Shown: positions 25,474-34,373 of the stretch, piece after piece | Layout: every line of letters starts with the position of its first letter | Numbering within the stretch: the first letter of the stretch is position 1 | Assembly: GCA_965197375.1 (NCBI GenBank) | Contig: CBDAMZ010000008.1 | Coordinates: forward strand, 1-64,000 | Direction of reading: 5' to 3' | Length of the DNA stretch: 64,000 bases | Source of the DNA: CBDAMZ01 sp965197375 | GTDB lineage: Bacteria > Acidobacteriota > Vicinamibacteria > Vicinamibacterales > UBA8438 | Notes under the pieces: generated by a model | The model's database searches: none | Told to the model about the DNA's origin: nothing | The model's input: only the letters and a program-made list of their open reading frames with translations | Program-made: the position numbers and the translations under genes

Positions 25474-26787
25474 GTGGAGATCACGTACACGAAACAAACT
25501 CTGGACAACGAGCTCGACGTCATCGTGCACGAAGACCATGGATGTCCTATCGTTGCCGTAAATCTCTGGTATCACGTTGGCTCCAAGAACGAGCAGCCTG
25601 GGCGCACAGGGTTTGCCCATCTATTCGAGCATCTGATGTTTGAGGGCTCGGCACATCACGAGGCGGGATACTTTCGCCCGTTACAGGAGGTGGGTGGTGC
25701 GCTCAACGGGTCGACAAATGCCGACCGGACGAATTACTGGGACGTTGTACCCAGCAGTGCACTCGACCGCGCCTTGTGGATGGAATCGGACCGCATGGGG
25801 TACCTCCTGCCCGCGCTGACTCAGAGAAAGCTCGACGCTCAGCGTGATGTCGTGCTTAACGAACGGCGGCAGAACTACGAGAATTGTCCATACGGGATGT
25901 CGTTGATGGCGTTGATGGCGGCGCACTACCCGCCGGCGCACCCGTACCACTGGCCAACGATTGGGGCGTCCGAGGATCTTCGTGCGGCCCGGCTCGATGA
26001 AGTCCGGGAGTTCTTCGCGACCTACTACCAGCCCGGCAATGTTTCGCTAGTGGTCGCGGGCGATGTCGAGGCGGATCGCGCATTGCAGTTGGCTAGCCGG
26101 TACTTCGAGGAGATCCCTGGTGGCCCGAGTCCAGCGCCGGTTGACCCGCCGCCGGTTCCGGTGCCGAATGAGGCAAAGCCGCTGGTCTTCGAGGATCGGG
26201 TCGAGTTGTCGCGGCTCTACCTAGCGTGGCGGACGCCAGCGCTGTTCGCTCCGGGCGATGCGGAGCTTGACCTTTTGGCTGATAGCCTTGCGGGCAGCAA
26301 GTCGTCGCGTCTCTACCGCGCGCTTGTGCTCGAGCGCCGCATCGCCACCGAGGTGAGCGTCGCGCAGAGTTCGCGCGAGCTCTCGAGCCTTTTCATTATC
26401 GTTGCCACGGCTGCGCCCGGTCACTCTCTGGCTGAGCTGGACGGTGTCATTACCGAGGAACTGGAGCACATGACCACGGATGGTCCAACCGATGACGAAC
26501 TCGAGCGGAGTCGCGCGTGCGTCGAGAGCAATTTTCTCAACCGCCAGCAAACCGTCGGGGGTTTCGGCGGCCGGTCGGATCAGCTAAACGCCTACAACGT
26601 CTTCGTTGGCAATCCTGGGTACTTCGCTGGCGACTTTGAGCGATATTTTCTGGCCGATACCGGTCTCATCCGCGCGACCGCATCCACTTACCTGAGGCGG
26701 CAGATGCGGATTGCCTTAAGTGTAGTCCCACGAGGCTCGGTGGCATCCAACGCTCTACCGGGGTCAGTGCCGGCGGGTGTTGCCTGA
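25474..26787 (+). CDS. M16-family zinc metallopeptidase, catalytic subunit
   Basis: A 437-residue inverzincin. The zinc and catalytic motif HLFEH lies near residue 49 (GFAHLFEHLMFEGS), and the downstream glutamate ligand is in the AQRDVVLNERRQNYE region. There is no signal peptide, so cytoplasmic unless secreted by other means. The GTG start is only 2 bp after the yjbQ stop. It overlaps the next gene, also M16 but without HxxEH, by 1 bp. Two-gene M16 pairs act as heterodimers, as in the mitochondrial processing peptidase. Confidence 0.9.
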   Translation: MEITYTKQTLDNELDVIVHEDHGCPIVAVNLWYHVGSKNEQPGRTGFAHLFEHLMFEGSAHHEAGYFRPLQEVGGALNGSTNADRTNYWDVVPSSALDRALWMESDRMGYLLPALTQRKLDAQRDVVLNERRQNYENCPYGMSLMALMAAHYPPAHPYHWPTIGASEDLRAARLDEVREFFATYYQPGNVSLVVAGDVEADRALQLASRYFEEIPGGPSPAPVDPPPVPVPNEAKPLVFEDRVELSRLYLAWRTPALFAPGDAELDLLADSLAGSKSSRLYRALVLERRIATEVSVAQSSRELSSLFIIVATAAPGHSLAELDGVITEELEHMTTDGPTDDELERSRACVESNFLNRQQTVGGFGGRSDQLNAYNVFVGNPGYFAGDFERYFLADTGLIRATASTYLRRQMRIALSVVPRGSVASNALPGSVPAGVA

Positions 26788-28202
26788 TGGCAGTCGGCCG
26801 TGGGGTCCTGCCAGCGGTTGGGCCCGATCCACCGTTCCGGTTCCCCGATGTCGACAAACGTACGCTGGCGAATGGCGTGCGACTCTGGACGGTCGAGCAC
26901 CGGCAGGCCTCGCTTATCACACTCGTCCTCGTCATTCCAACCGGGTCCGGGTCGGATCCGCCCCACCAGGCCGGCCTGGCAGCGCTGACGGCCGACTTAC
27001 TGGACGAAGGAAGCCGTGACCGCGGCGGCATTGAACTCCACAAGGCGCTGGCTCGGATTGGTGGCTATCTGAACACCGAGGTTACGAGTGACGTGACGGC
27101 TCTCTCCCTGACGGCGCTCGCGCGCCATACGTGCGACGCGGTCTCGCTGTTGATTGAGATCGCGACGCAACCACGATTCGACCCGTCCGAGTTCGAGCGT
27201 GTGCGAGAGCTTCGAGTCAATCGGCTAACTCAAATACAACAGGTGCCGTCGACCGTAGCAGACAGGGTGTTTCTGGAGACGTTATACGGCTCGCATCCGT
27301 ATGGGCATCTTGCGATCGGAACCGAACTGTCGCTGCGCGCGCTGGCCGTCGATGACGTAGCCACCTTTCACGCGAAGTGGTATGCACCCTCACGCTGGAC
27401 GCTGATTGCGGTTGGGGATGTGGGCGGCTCCGGCCTGCGCCAGCGCGCCGCGGCGCTCGCCGGCGCCATCCCCGATTCCTCAGGACTGCGGCCATCGGCA
27501 GATCGTCTCGGTCTCTCCGATCCACCGCCCCCGCGCGAGCGCTTGGTGTTCGTGCCCCGGGACGGGGCGGTGCAATCGGAAATCCGGCTCGGTCACGTTG
27601 GTGCCGCACGCAGCACGCCCGACTACCACGCGTTGCTCGTCTTGAATATGGCGCTCGGCGGGCAGTTCGTTAGTCGCCTCAATCTGAGCCTGCGTGAGGA
27701 CAAGGGCTACACCTACGGGGCACGCACGGTGTTCGACTGTCGCTTGGGCCGGGGACCTTTTTCGCTTCAGGTGAGTGTAGAGACCGCCGCCACTGCCGCG
27801 GCGATCCGTGTGGCGGTATGCGAGATCGCCGATATTCGAGAAGCCCGCCCGCCCACCGTAGCGGAGCTCGCCGTGGCGCGCGCCGCGCTGACGCGCGGGT
27901 TCCCGCGCAGTTGCGAGACGGCCGGCCAGATTGCCCGTGTCGCGATGCAGCTGGCACTGTTCGACCTCCCCTCCGACTACTTCACGGAGTTCGTCCCACG
28001 TGTCGCGGCTGTCAGTGCTGACGAGGTCACGCGTGCAGCGTCCCGCCATCTCCATCCGGACCAGCTCGTCGCGGTGGTCGTCGGGTCGCGAGCCGAAGTG
28101 CACACATCGCTCTCCGGCCTGGGCTTCGGGGACCCGGTCGAGCGCCGCCAGTGCCCTATTTCAGTGCACTATAGGCATTACACGGACCGGATACTAAACT
28201 GA
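26787..28202 (+). CDS. M16-family protein, non-catalytic partner subunit
   Basis: A 471-residue M16-fold protein. The equivalent zinc region reads GLAALTADLLDEGS, so HxxEH is gone and the subunit cannot bind zinc in the usual way. The R/Y pair of the partner class is visible in LNLSLREDKGYTYGART, which shapes the active site of the catalytic partner. It shares 1 bp with the upstream gene. The MDR dehydrogenase follows 6 bp after. Confidence 0.88.
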   Translation: MAVGRGVLPAVGPDPPFRFPDVDKRTLANGVRLWTVEHRQASLITLVLVIPTGSGSDPPHQAGLAALTADLLDEGSRDRGGIELHKALARIGGYLNTEVTSDVTALSLTALARHTCDAVSLLIEIATQPRFDPSEFERVRELRVNRLTQIQQVPSTVADRVFLETLYGSHPYGHLAIGTELSLRALAVDDVATFHAKWYAPSRWTLIAVGDVGGSGLRQRAAALAGAIPDSSGLRPSADRLGLSDPPPPRERLVFVPRDGAVQSEIRLGHVGAARSTPDYHALLVLNMALGGQFVSRLNLSLREDKGYTYGARTVFDCRLGRGPFSLQVSVETAATAAAIRVAVCEIADIREARPPTVAELAVARAALTRGFPRSCETAGQIARVAMQLALFDLPSDYFTEFVPRVAAVSADEVTRAASRHLHPDQLVAVVVGSRAEVHTSLSGLGFGDPVERRQCPISVHYRHYTDRILN

Positions 28203-28207
28203 TCACC

Positions 28208-29224
28208 ATGAAGGCGGTTCGCTTCCACGAACACGGCGATCTGAACGTGTTGCGCTATGAGGAGGTACCCGATCCGGAACCCGGGCCGGGCGAGGTGATC
28301 GTGAAGGTGCGCGGCTGTGCACTGAATCATCTCGACCTTTTCCAACGGCGCGGCATTCCGGGCGTGCGGCTGCCGCACGCGCCGGGCAGCGACATCGCCG
28401 GCGAGGTGATTTCCACCACCGTGCCCACGGTCAAGGAAGGGTTACGCGTGATGCTGCAACCCGGATTGAGTTGTGGGCGCTGTCGGGCCTGTCTGTCTGG
28501 TGAGGATAATCTCTGCTCGAGCTACGACGTCATCGGGTACCGGAGCGAAGGTGGCTACGCGGAGCGGGTGAAGGTTCCCGCCGGCAACGTCATCCCGATT
28601 CCCGACCAGGTTGAGTTTAATGAAGCCGCGGCGTTTCCGCTGACGTTTCTCACCGCGTGGCATATGCTGATCTCACGGGCGTCGTTACGCGCAGGTGAGA
28701 CCGTGCTGGTCCTGGCGGCGGGCAGCGGGGTCGGACAGGCGGCGATTCAGATAGCCCGGCTCCACGGGGCCCGGGTGATTGCTACGGCTGGCTCAGACGA
28801 CAAGCTTGCGCGCGCGCGGGATCTCGGCGCTCACGACGTTATCAACCACTACACGCAGGACATCGCGGACAGGGTCCGGCAATTGACCGGTCGGTGCGGC
28901 GTTGATGTCGTGTGTGAGCACGTCGGGCAAGCGACTTGGATTGCCGCGATGAAGTGCCTGGCGCGCGGCGGTCGCCTCGTGACCTGTGGCGCCACCACCG
29001 GCCCGCAGGTGTCGATCGATCTCCGTCACCTGTTCGCGAAACAACAGTCGCTCATTGGGTCGTACATGGGTACAAAGGGCGAGCTACTACGGGCGGCGGA
29101 GCTCTTCTTTAACGGGCAGTTCCGCCCAGTGGTCGACCGCGTCTTTCCGCTTTCGGCCGCCGCCGCGGCGCAACGGCACATGGAGCAGAAAGAGCACTTC
29201 GGCAAGATCGTGCTTACGCCGTGA
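28208..29224 (+). CDS. Zinc-binding medium-chain dehydrogenase/reductase
   Basis: A 338-residue MDR protein. N-terminal GroES-like domain with LNHLDLFQRRG; the structural zinc loop is present as CGRCRACLSGEDNLC; Rossmann domain motif VLAAGSGVGQAAIQIARLHG. It oxidises alcohols or reduces quinones or enals with NAD(P)H. The absence of a typical second catalytic zinc triad cannot be judged by eye. It follows the M16 pair by 6 bp. Confidence 0.85.
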   Translation: MKAVRFHEHGDLNVLRYEEVPDPEPGPGEVIVKVRGCALNHLDLFQRRGIPGVRLPHAPGSDIAGEVISTTVPTVKEGLRVMLQPGLSCGRCRACLSGEDNLCSSYDVIGYRSEGGYAERVKVPAGNVIPIPDQVEFNEAAAFPLTFLTAWHMLISRASLRAGETVLVLAAGSGVGQAAIQIARLHGARVIATAGSDDKLARARDLGAHDVINHYTQDIADRVRQLTGRCGVDVVCEHVGQATWIAAMKCLARGGRLVTCGATTGPQVSIDLRHLFAKQQSLIGSYMGTKGELLRAAELFFNGQFRPVVDRVFPLSAAAAAQRHMEQKEHFGKIVLTP

Positions 29225-29518
29225 GCCGCCTCGCGAAACGAAAGACAGGCGCGCCACGAAAGAACCGCTAAATTGACGTCGCCTGTCTGAACGCATGAGG
29301 CACGTGCCACTCGGTGATCCGGCGCGCCTCATAGCTGTCACCGGGTGACCAGGCAACGTGACCTAGGCGCAGCGACCTCTGGCTTTCGCCAAGGTCTTTT
29401 TCGTGATTTGGGATGAGCGGCCTGGATCAGTGGCGTGCTTACCGCGACGAGGATTTAGCTACTCTTCACCGATTGGTCGTAGAGCAAGGCCGAGGCCCTA
29501 CTAAGTTCTGTCCTCCAC
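29225..29518. other. Intergenic stretch between two convergent genes
   Basis: Nearly 300 bases between the convergent MDR dehydrogenase and rhodanese genes. No frame with family features is visible and no strong terminator hairpin was found by eye. Confidence 0.4.
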
Positions 29519-29965
29519 TCATTGGCGCGCTGTCTGTTTGAGCTCCGCATAGCTCCCTTTGGGGGTCGCCTTGGCCTCGACGGGAAGACCGACCTGGACC
29601 CAGCCCTGGTGGATAAACTGGCCGGTAGCCGGGTCGCGCGCACCGCCGAACCCACCCTGGACGTTCGACACGTCGGTATAGCCGGCCGAGGCGAGGATTT
29701 GGGCTGCCTGTGCCGAACGGCCACCCACCTGACAGCCGACTAGCAACTTGGCGTCACGGGCGTAGTTGGCCTGCATCACCGAGAGGAAGTCTGGGTTCGG
29801 CTGCATCTGGCCAGACGCGACGTCGAATTGTAGCAGCGGAACGTTATACGCCCCCGCGGGATGTCCTTTTTCGTACTCAGGCGCCGATCGCACGTCGACG
29901 TAGGTGTAGCTGTCGTTAGTCTGGAGCACATGCGCTCGCTCGACGTCTACGTTGTTGACACTCAT
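29519..29965 (-). CDS. Rhodanese-domain sulfurtransferase
   Basis: A single rhodanese domain of 148 residues from the ATG at 29965, preceded by AAGGAGACGAAGAAA; the longer frame to 30301 overlaps the divergent hydrolase gene and is rejected. The CH2A-like YVDVRSAPEYEKGHPAGAYN and the active-site loop VGCQVGGRSAQAA (persulfide cysteine) are clear. It moves sulfur from a donor to an acceptor. A C-terminal extension of about 30 residues is of unknown role. Confidence 0.88.
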   Translation of the reverse strand: MSVNNVDVERAHVLQTNDSYTYVDVRSAPEYEKGHPAGAYNVPLLQFDVASGQMQPNPDFLSVMQANYARDAKLLVGCQVGGRSAQAAQILASAGYTDVSNVQGGFGGARDPATGQFIHQGWVQVGLPVEAKATPKGSYAELKQTARQ

Positions 29966-30019
29966 TTTCTTCGTCTCCTTCCGGCCCCTCACCTGGCATA
30001 GTAGCATTGCTCCGCGAAA

Positions 30020-31033
30020 ATGATTGCTCGTCTTGTTCACGCGTGGGAGCGACGGCTTGCGGCGGCGACAACCGACCGTGTCGTCCAGCCGTTCGAGTGG
30101 GGCCTCGACTGGGTCCCGATCAACAGCCGGCGTGGAGCATTGTCCCCGGCCGACCTCCTCGCGGGCTGGTCCCGGCAGGTCATGCGTGACACCGACGCGT
30201 TCTTCGCGGCCCCCCCTACCACGGCCTATCGGCTCGATGGCGACCTGCTGCGTTTTCCCAGCGCGTTCGAAACTCCACATGCGGAGAACAACACCGTGCA
30301 TGCGCGGTATTTTCCAGCCGGACGCCGCGATGCAATCCGCCGTGCCGTCCTGTTACTGCCACAGTGGAACGCCGATCCGGACGCACATATTACTCTCAGC
30401 CGTCTGTTCGCCAGAGTGGGCATCAGCGCGCTGCGACTGAGCCTCCCCTATCACGACCTTCGCATGCCCCCCGAGCTTCACCGCGCGGACTACATCGTCA
30501 GCGCCAACATCGGCCGCACGCTTCAGGTGTGTCGCCAGGCGGTGATCGATGCGCGTCGAGCCATCGCGTGGCTGGCCACTCGTGGCTACGAGCGCATCGG
30601 CGTTCTAGGTACCAGTCTGGGATCATGCCTGGCTATGCTGACTGCCGCCCATGAGCCTCGGGTCTCAGCCGCTGCGCTGAATCACATCTCACCGTTTTTT
30701 GCCGATGTGGTCTGGGAGGGCCTGTCGACCGCCCACGTCCGGGCGGGGCTCGACGGTTCCATTGACCGGGCGCGCCTCCGGGAGCTGTGGATGCCGATCA
30801 GCCCCGAACCGTATATCGAACGGATGAAGGGTAAACAGGTGCTCTTGATCTACGCGCGCTACGACCTGTCGTTTCCGGTCAGGCTCTCGCGGCAACTCGT
30901 CGACGAGTTTCGGCGGCGCGGTGTGCCTCCGGAGGTTGTCGTTCTCCCGTGTGGCCACTACAGCACGGGAATCGCGCCGTTTAGCTGGATGGATGGGTAC
31001 GCGCTGGTGAATTTTCTGAGGCGGAGTCTCTAG
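30020..31033 (+). CDS. Alpha/beta hydrolase
   Basis: A 337-residue alpha/beta-hydrolase fold protein. The nucleophile elbow is LGTSLGSCLAML; the likely Asp is in YARYDLSFP and the His in LPCGHYSTG. It lacks a signal peptide. The substrate is unknown; large acyl or ester hydrolase families such as ABHD18-like proteins show a similar N-terminal extension. It is 54 bp divergent from the rhodanese and 59 bp upstream of pyruvate kinase. Confidence 0.78.
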   Translation: MIARLVHAWERRLAAATTDRVVQPFEWGLDWVPINSRRGALSPADLLAGWSRQVMRDTDAFFAAPPTTAYRLDGDLLRFPSAFETPHAENNTVHARYFPAGRRDAIRRAVLLLPQWNADPDAHITLSRLFARVGISALRLSLPYHDLRMPPELHRADYIVSANIGRTLQVCRQAVIDARRAIAWLATRGYERIGVLGTSLGSCLAMLTAAHEPRVSAAALNHISPFFADVVWEGLSTAHVRAGLDGSIDRARLRELWMPISPEPYIERMKGKQVLLIYARYDLSFPVRLSRQLVDEFRRRGVPPEVVVLPCGHYSTGIAPFSWMDGYALVNFLRRSL

Positions 31034-31092
31034 TACCGTTCCAACTTGTTTTGGTAAGACGATGCGCGGCTTAGGAGAGAGTTGGAGGTGTT

Positions 31093-32493
31093 GTGCGACA
31101 CACGAAGATCATCGCCACGCTTGGCCCGGCGAGCGCTGCCGATAGGGAGATCGACGCGCTCATCGGGGCCGGAGTCGACGTCTTTCGCATTAATTTCTCG
31201 CATGGCACCCATGACGACCAGCAGCGCATGTACGAGGCTGTACGTGCGGGCGCGGCGCGCGCCGGCCGTGCTGTGTCGGTGATGCAGGACCTGGCCGGAC
31301 CGAAGGTTCGGACCGGCCGGCTGGCGAAGGGGCTCAGTGTCGACCTCTCTACCGGCGCGGTATTTCGAATCACTACTGGAAACTTTCCCGGTGGGGCCGC
31401 GCGGGTCTCGACGACGCACGCAAGCCTTGCCAAAGTGGTCAGTTCAGGTGATCGACTGTTGCTCGACGACGGGCGGATCGAGCTTCGGGTCGTAGACAGT
31501 GACGGCTCCGAGATTGTGACCGAGGTCACACACGGCGGGTCGCTCGGCGAGCGAAAGGGGATTCATGCCCCAGGCGTCGAGTTCTCGCACCAGGCCTTGA
31601 CCGACAAGGACGTTGAGGATCTCGAGTTCGGCCTGACGCTCGGCGTTGATTTCGTGGCGGTGAGCTTCGTGCAGAGCGCAGATGACTTATGCCGCGTGCG
31701 TGATGTGGCAGGCCGCCTCGGGGTTCGCACACTTGCGCTTGTGGCGAAGATTGAGCGCCCACAGGCGGTCGATCGGTTTGATGACATCCTCACCGCAGCC
31801 GATGCGGTCATGGTGGCGCGCGGCGATCTGGGACTGGAAATTCCGTTTAAGCAAGTCCCGCGCGTGCAGAAAGATCTCACTCGACGCGCTCGCGCCCGTG
31901 CGATCCCGGTTATCGTGGCAACCCAGGTCCTCGGCACCATGCAGACCGAGCCGCGGCCCACCCGAGCCGAAGTGAGCGACGCGGCCAATGCCGTCGATGA
32001 GGGGGTCGACGCGATCATGCTGGCGGGCGAGACGGCTATTGGTTCGTTTCCCGAGCTGGCCGTCCGGACGCTCGACGCGGTCATCCGCGACGCCGAGTCG
32101 ACGCCGCCGCTCGAGGTCCGGCCCCAACCGCTGGGCGGGCCCGGGCACGGGCAGGCGCTGTGCGAAGCGGCGGTCACGCTTGCGCGGAATTCCGCCGCCG
32201 CCGCGATCATCGCAGTGACGCGGGGTGGCACCACGGCGCAGCAGTTGGCGGCCCTCAGGCCGCGCGTGCCGATTCATGCGGTGACCGACGATGCCGCGGT
32301 CGCACGACGGCTCACGATGTATCAGGGGGTTGCACCGGTGACCGTTGTCGCTTGGCAGCCAGAGATATCGGCGCTCAAGCAGGAGCTCCTGCGCCGCGGC
32401 ATACTCGCGGAGGGCGATGTGATCGTCTGCGTCAGAATCCATTCAGATCTCAACTGCCCCGATGCCAACTTTGTCGAGTTACGGAAACTCTAG
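31093..32493 (+). CDS. pyk: Pyruvate kinase
   Basis: Pyk makes pyruvate and ATP from phosphoenolpyruvate and ADP. The 466-residue protein has TKIIATLGPAS, VFRINFSHGTHDDQQ, VAKIERPQAVDRFDDIL (Mg/PEP site) and VARGDLGLEIPFKQVPRVQK. The C-terminal domain is present and ends CPDANFVELRKL. GTG start, with GGAGG about 6 bases upstream. It shares 4 bp with the convergent FAD oxidoreductase. The terminal TAG shows that amber codons serve as stops here. Confidence 0.95.
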   Translation: MRHTKIIATLGPASAADREIDALIGAGVDVFRINFSHGTHDDQQRMYEAVRAGAARAGRAVSVMQDLAGPKVRTGRLAKGLSVDLSTGAVFRITTGNFPGGAARVSTTHASLAKVVSSGDRLLLDDGRIELRVVDSDGSEIVTEVTHGGSLGERKGIHAPGVEFSHQALTDKDVEDLEFGLTLGVDFVAVSFVQSADDLCRVRDVAGRLGVRTLALVAKIERPQAVDRFDDILTAADAVMVARGDLGLEIPFKQVPRVQKDLTRRARARAIPVIVATQVLGTMQTEPRPTRAEVSDAANAVDEGVDAIMLAGETAIGSFPELAVRTLDAVIRDAESTPPLEVRPQPLGGPGHGQALCEAAVTLARNSAAAAIIAVTRGGTTAQQLAALRPRVPIHAVTDDAAVARRLTMYQGVAPVTVVAWQPEISALKQELLRRGILAEGDVIVCVRIHSDLNCPDANFVELRKL

Positions 32494-33674
32494 ATCGTCG
32501 CGTCGTCCCAGAACAGCTCACCACGCGCGAACCGGGCGACGTCAAAGGGCGCAATATCCAAGCTTGCACTCCGGCCGAGGCAGAGCAGTTCCGCCATGGC
32601 GGCACCGACCGCCGGTGCCATCATCAGGCCGTGCCCGCTGAAGCCGTTCACGAGGTAGAACCGCCCGAGGTCGGGATGTTCGCCCAGCGCCGGGTTGTGG
32701 TCGGGCGTCATCTCGTACAGACCAGCCCAGCCTTCGATGAGCGCCAGGTCTCGGAAGGCGGGCAGTCGGTCGACGAGCGGGGGAAAGAACTCGCGTTTCC
32801 AGCGGCTCATGTCGCAGGCGAAATTTTCGCCAGGCGTCTCGTCGGCGTTGGTGCGGGCGACAACGATACGGTCGCGGTCCGTCGGGGCGATGGGGTCCTC
32901 GTGTCGCCAATGCACGCCTGTTGGGTCGACGATTAGCGGAAACCGATAGGACCACCTTCGCGGGAGGGCACACCGGAACAATTGTTGCCGGACTGGTTTG
33001 ACCGGAATGTCTACCCCGGCCAGCGCGCCGAGGCTGGCGGCGAACGGGTCGGCGGCGTTGACGACTGCGCCCGCCTCGAGCTGTTCGCCCGAGTCGAGTA
33101 TTACACCACGCGCCCGGCCACCCTCCCGAAGGACATCCACGACCGTGGCAGTGATGTGCTGGGCACCCGCTGCGACCGCGGCGTGTCGGAAGCCGGCCAG
33201 CACCTCGCGCGGGTTCACGTAGCCGTCGTCCGGACCGAAGGCGCCAAACCGGATGTCGTCCAGTTCGAGGTCTGGCACGAGGCGGTGGATCGCGTCGACG
33301 CTCAAGCGTTCGATACGTACGCCAAGTTCGCGCTGACGCGCGTAGCGTTGCTCAAAGCGGTCAGCCAACGTATCGTCGACGAGGAACAAGTAGCCGCGCT
33401 GGCTAAAGTGCGCCCTCGGCTCATAAGCCGGACTCCGCAGGTCGTCATCGAAGCGCCGGTAGAACCGCGTGCTGTGCTGGGCTAGACGGCCATTCGCCGG
33501 CGAGTTGAACTGCTGCCGGATACCGCCCATGGCGAGAAAGGAGGAGGCGTGCTGGTAAGATGAATCTCGCTCGACGACGGTTACTGTGCCGTTGCCGCCG
33601 AGCTGGCACACGTGATGTGCGATGCTGGACCCAATGACCCCGCTACCAACGATGACGATGCGGTCATTGGGCAT
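32490..33674 (-). CDS. FAD-dependent amino-acid/sarcosine oxidase-type oxidoreductase (DAO family)
   Basis: A 394-residue flavoprotein. The FAD dinucleotide motif VIVGSGVIGSSIAHHV is at the N-terminus, and the C-terminal GFSGHGLMMAPAVGAAMAEL is the second family signature. It has no signal peptide. Members oxidise sarcosine, glycine, or other secondary amino acids, with oxygen or an acceptor. The substrate is not determined. Convergent overlap with pyk of 4 bp. Confidence 0.85.
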   Translation of the reverse strand: MPNDRIVIVGSGVIGSSIAHHVCQLGGNGTVTVVERDSSYQHASSFLAMGGIRQQFNSPANGRLAQHSTRFYRRFDDDLRSPAYEPRAHFSQRGYLFLVDDTLADRFEQRYARQRELGVRIERLSVDAIHRLVPDLELDDIRFGAFGPDDGYVNPREVLAGFRHAAVAAGAQHITATVVDVLREGGRARGVILDSGEQLEAGAVVNAADPFAASLGALAGVDIPVKPVRQQLFRCALPRRWSYRFPLIVDPTGVHWRHEDPIAPTDRDRIVVARTNADETPGENFACDMSRWKREFFPPLVDRLPAFRDLALIEGWAGLYEMTPDHNPALGEHPDLGRFYLVNGFSGHGLMMAPAVGAAMAELLCLGRSASLDIAPFDVARFARGELFWDDATI

Positions 33675-33695
33675 GTGCGCCCAAGGGAACGGTTA

Positions 33696-34208
33696 TCACA
33701 GTCGAGGCGCGATGCCCCGTGAGGGAAGGTGAGGTTCCGCGCCTTGCTCGAGATAGCGTTTCAGTGAGGCGAGTGAATCTTCCCAGCCCGAGCGGATGAG
33801 GTCGTAGTAGCGCTGCCAGCGCACGCTGTCCTCCTGGCCGTTCTGACGCACCAGCAACCTCGTGGCGGGTCCGTCGACCCGGCAGTTCACCTCGAGCGCC
33901 ATCGGGCCGACCGGATCGCTCGCGGGTGGTAGCCAGTAGGCATCGGCGAGAAAGAACTCGCGGCCGTTGCGGAACTCCATCACGGTACCGTAGAAGACAC
34001 CTCCCAGCGTGCCGAGGACCTCGTCTTGAAACGGGGTTTTCTCCCATTCGATGGCGTAGATACCGAGCGGGCGCGGTGTTGTGACTGAGCGGACCGCCTG
34101 CCACCAGGCCGTCAGTGCGCTCGGATCGAAAAAGGCCGCAAGCACCCGCGTCGGCGCGGCAGTAATGACGACGGAGTGGTCGAACTGAAGTCCCTGGACT
34201 CGTGCCAT
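33696..34208 (-). CDS. SRPBCC (AHSA1-like) ligand-binding domain protein
   Basis: About 170 residues from the ATG at 34208. It begins QFDHSVVITAAPTRVLAAFF and has the PSALTAWWQAV helix and WQRYYDLIRSGWEDSLASLKRYLE, the usual start and C-terminal helix of START/SRPBCC helix-grip proteins. They bind hydrophobic ligands or act as Hsp90 cofactors; ligand unknown here. An upstream extension of 23 codons is less likely. Confidence 0.75.
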   Translation of the reverse strand: MARVQGLQFDHSVVITAAPTRVLAAFFDPSALTAWWQAVRSVTTPRPLGIYAIEWEKTPFQDEVLGTLGGVFYGTVMEFRNGREFFLADAYWLPPASDPVGPMALEVNCRVDGPATRLLVRQNGQEDSVRWQRYYDLIRSGWEDSLASLKRYLEQGAEPHLPSRGIAPRL

Positions 34209-34373
34209 CTGAACTCGCCACGTGAGACAAAATCGGCCAGCGCGCGTCGGCACGCACGAAACGATCCATCGTATCATCCACGGGCTGGCGAAGTGATGCA
34301 GAGCCGGCTGCCAGAGGACGTGCGCGTGACGCGCGGTCGGGATGCTTTCTCGTAGCCCTGGGATCCGGTCCGC

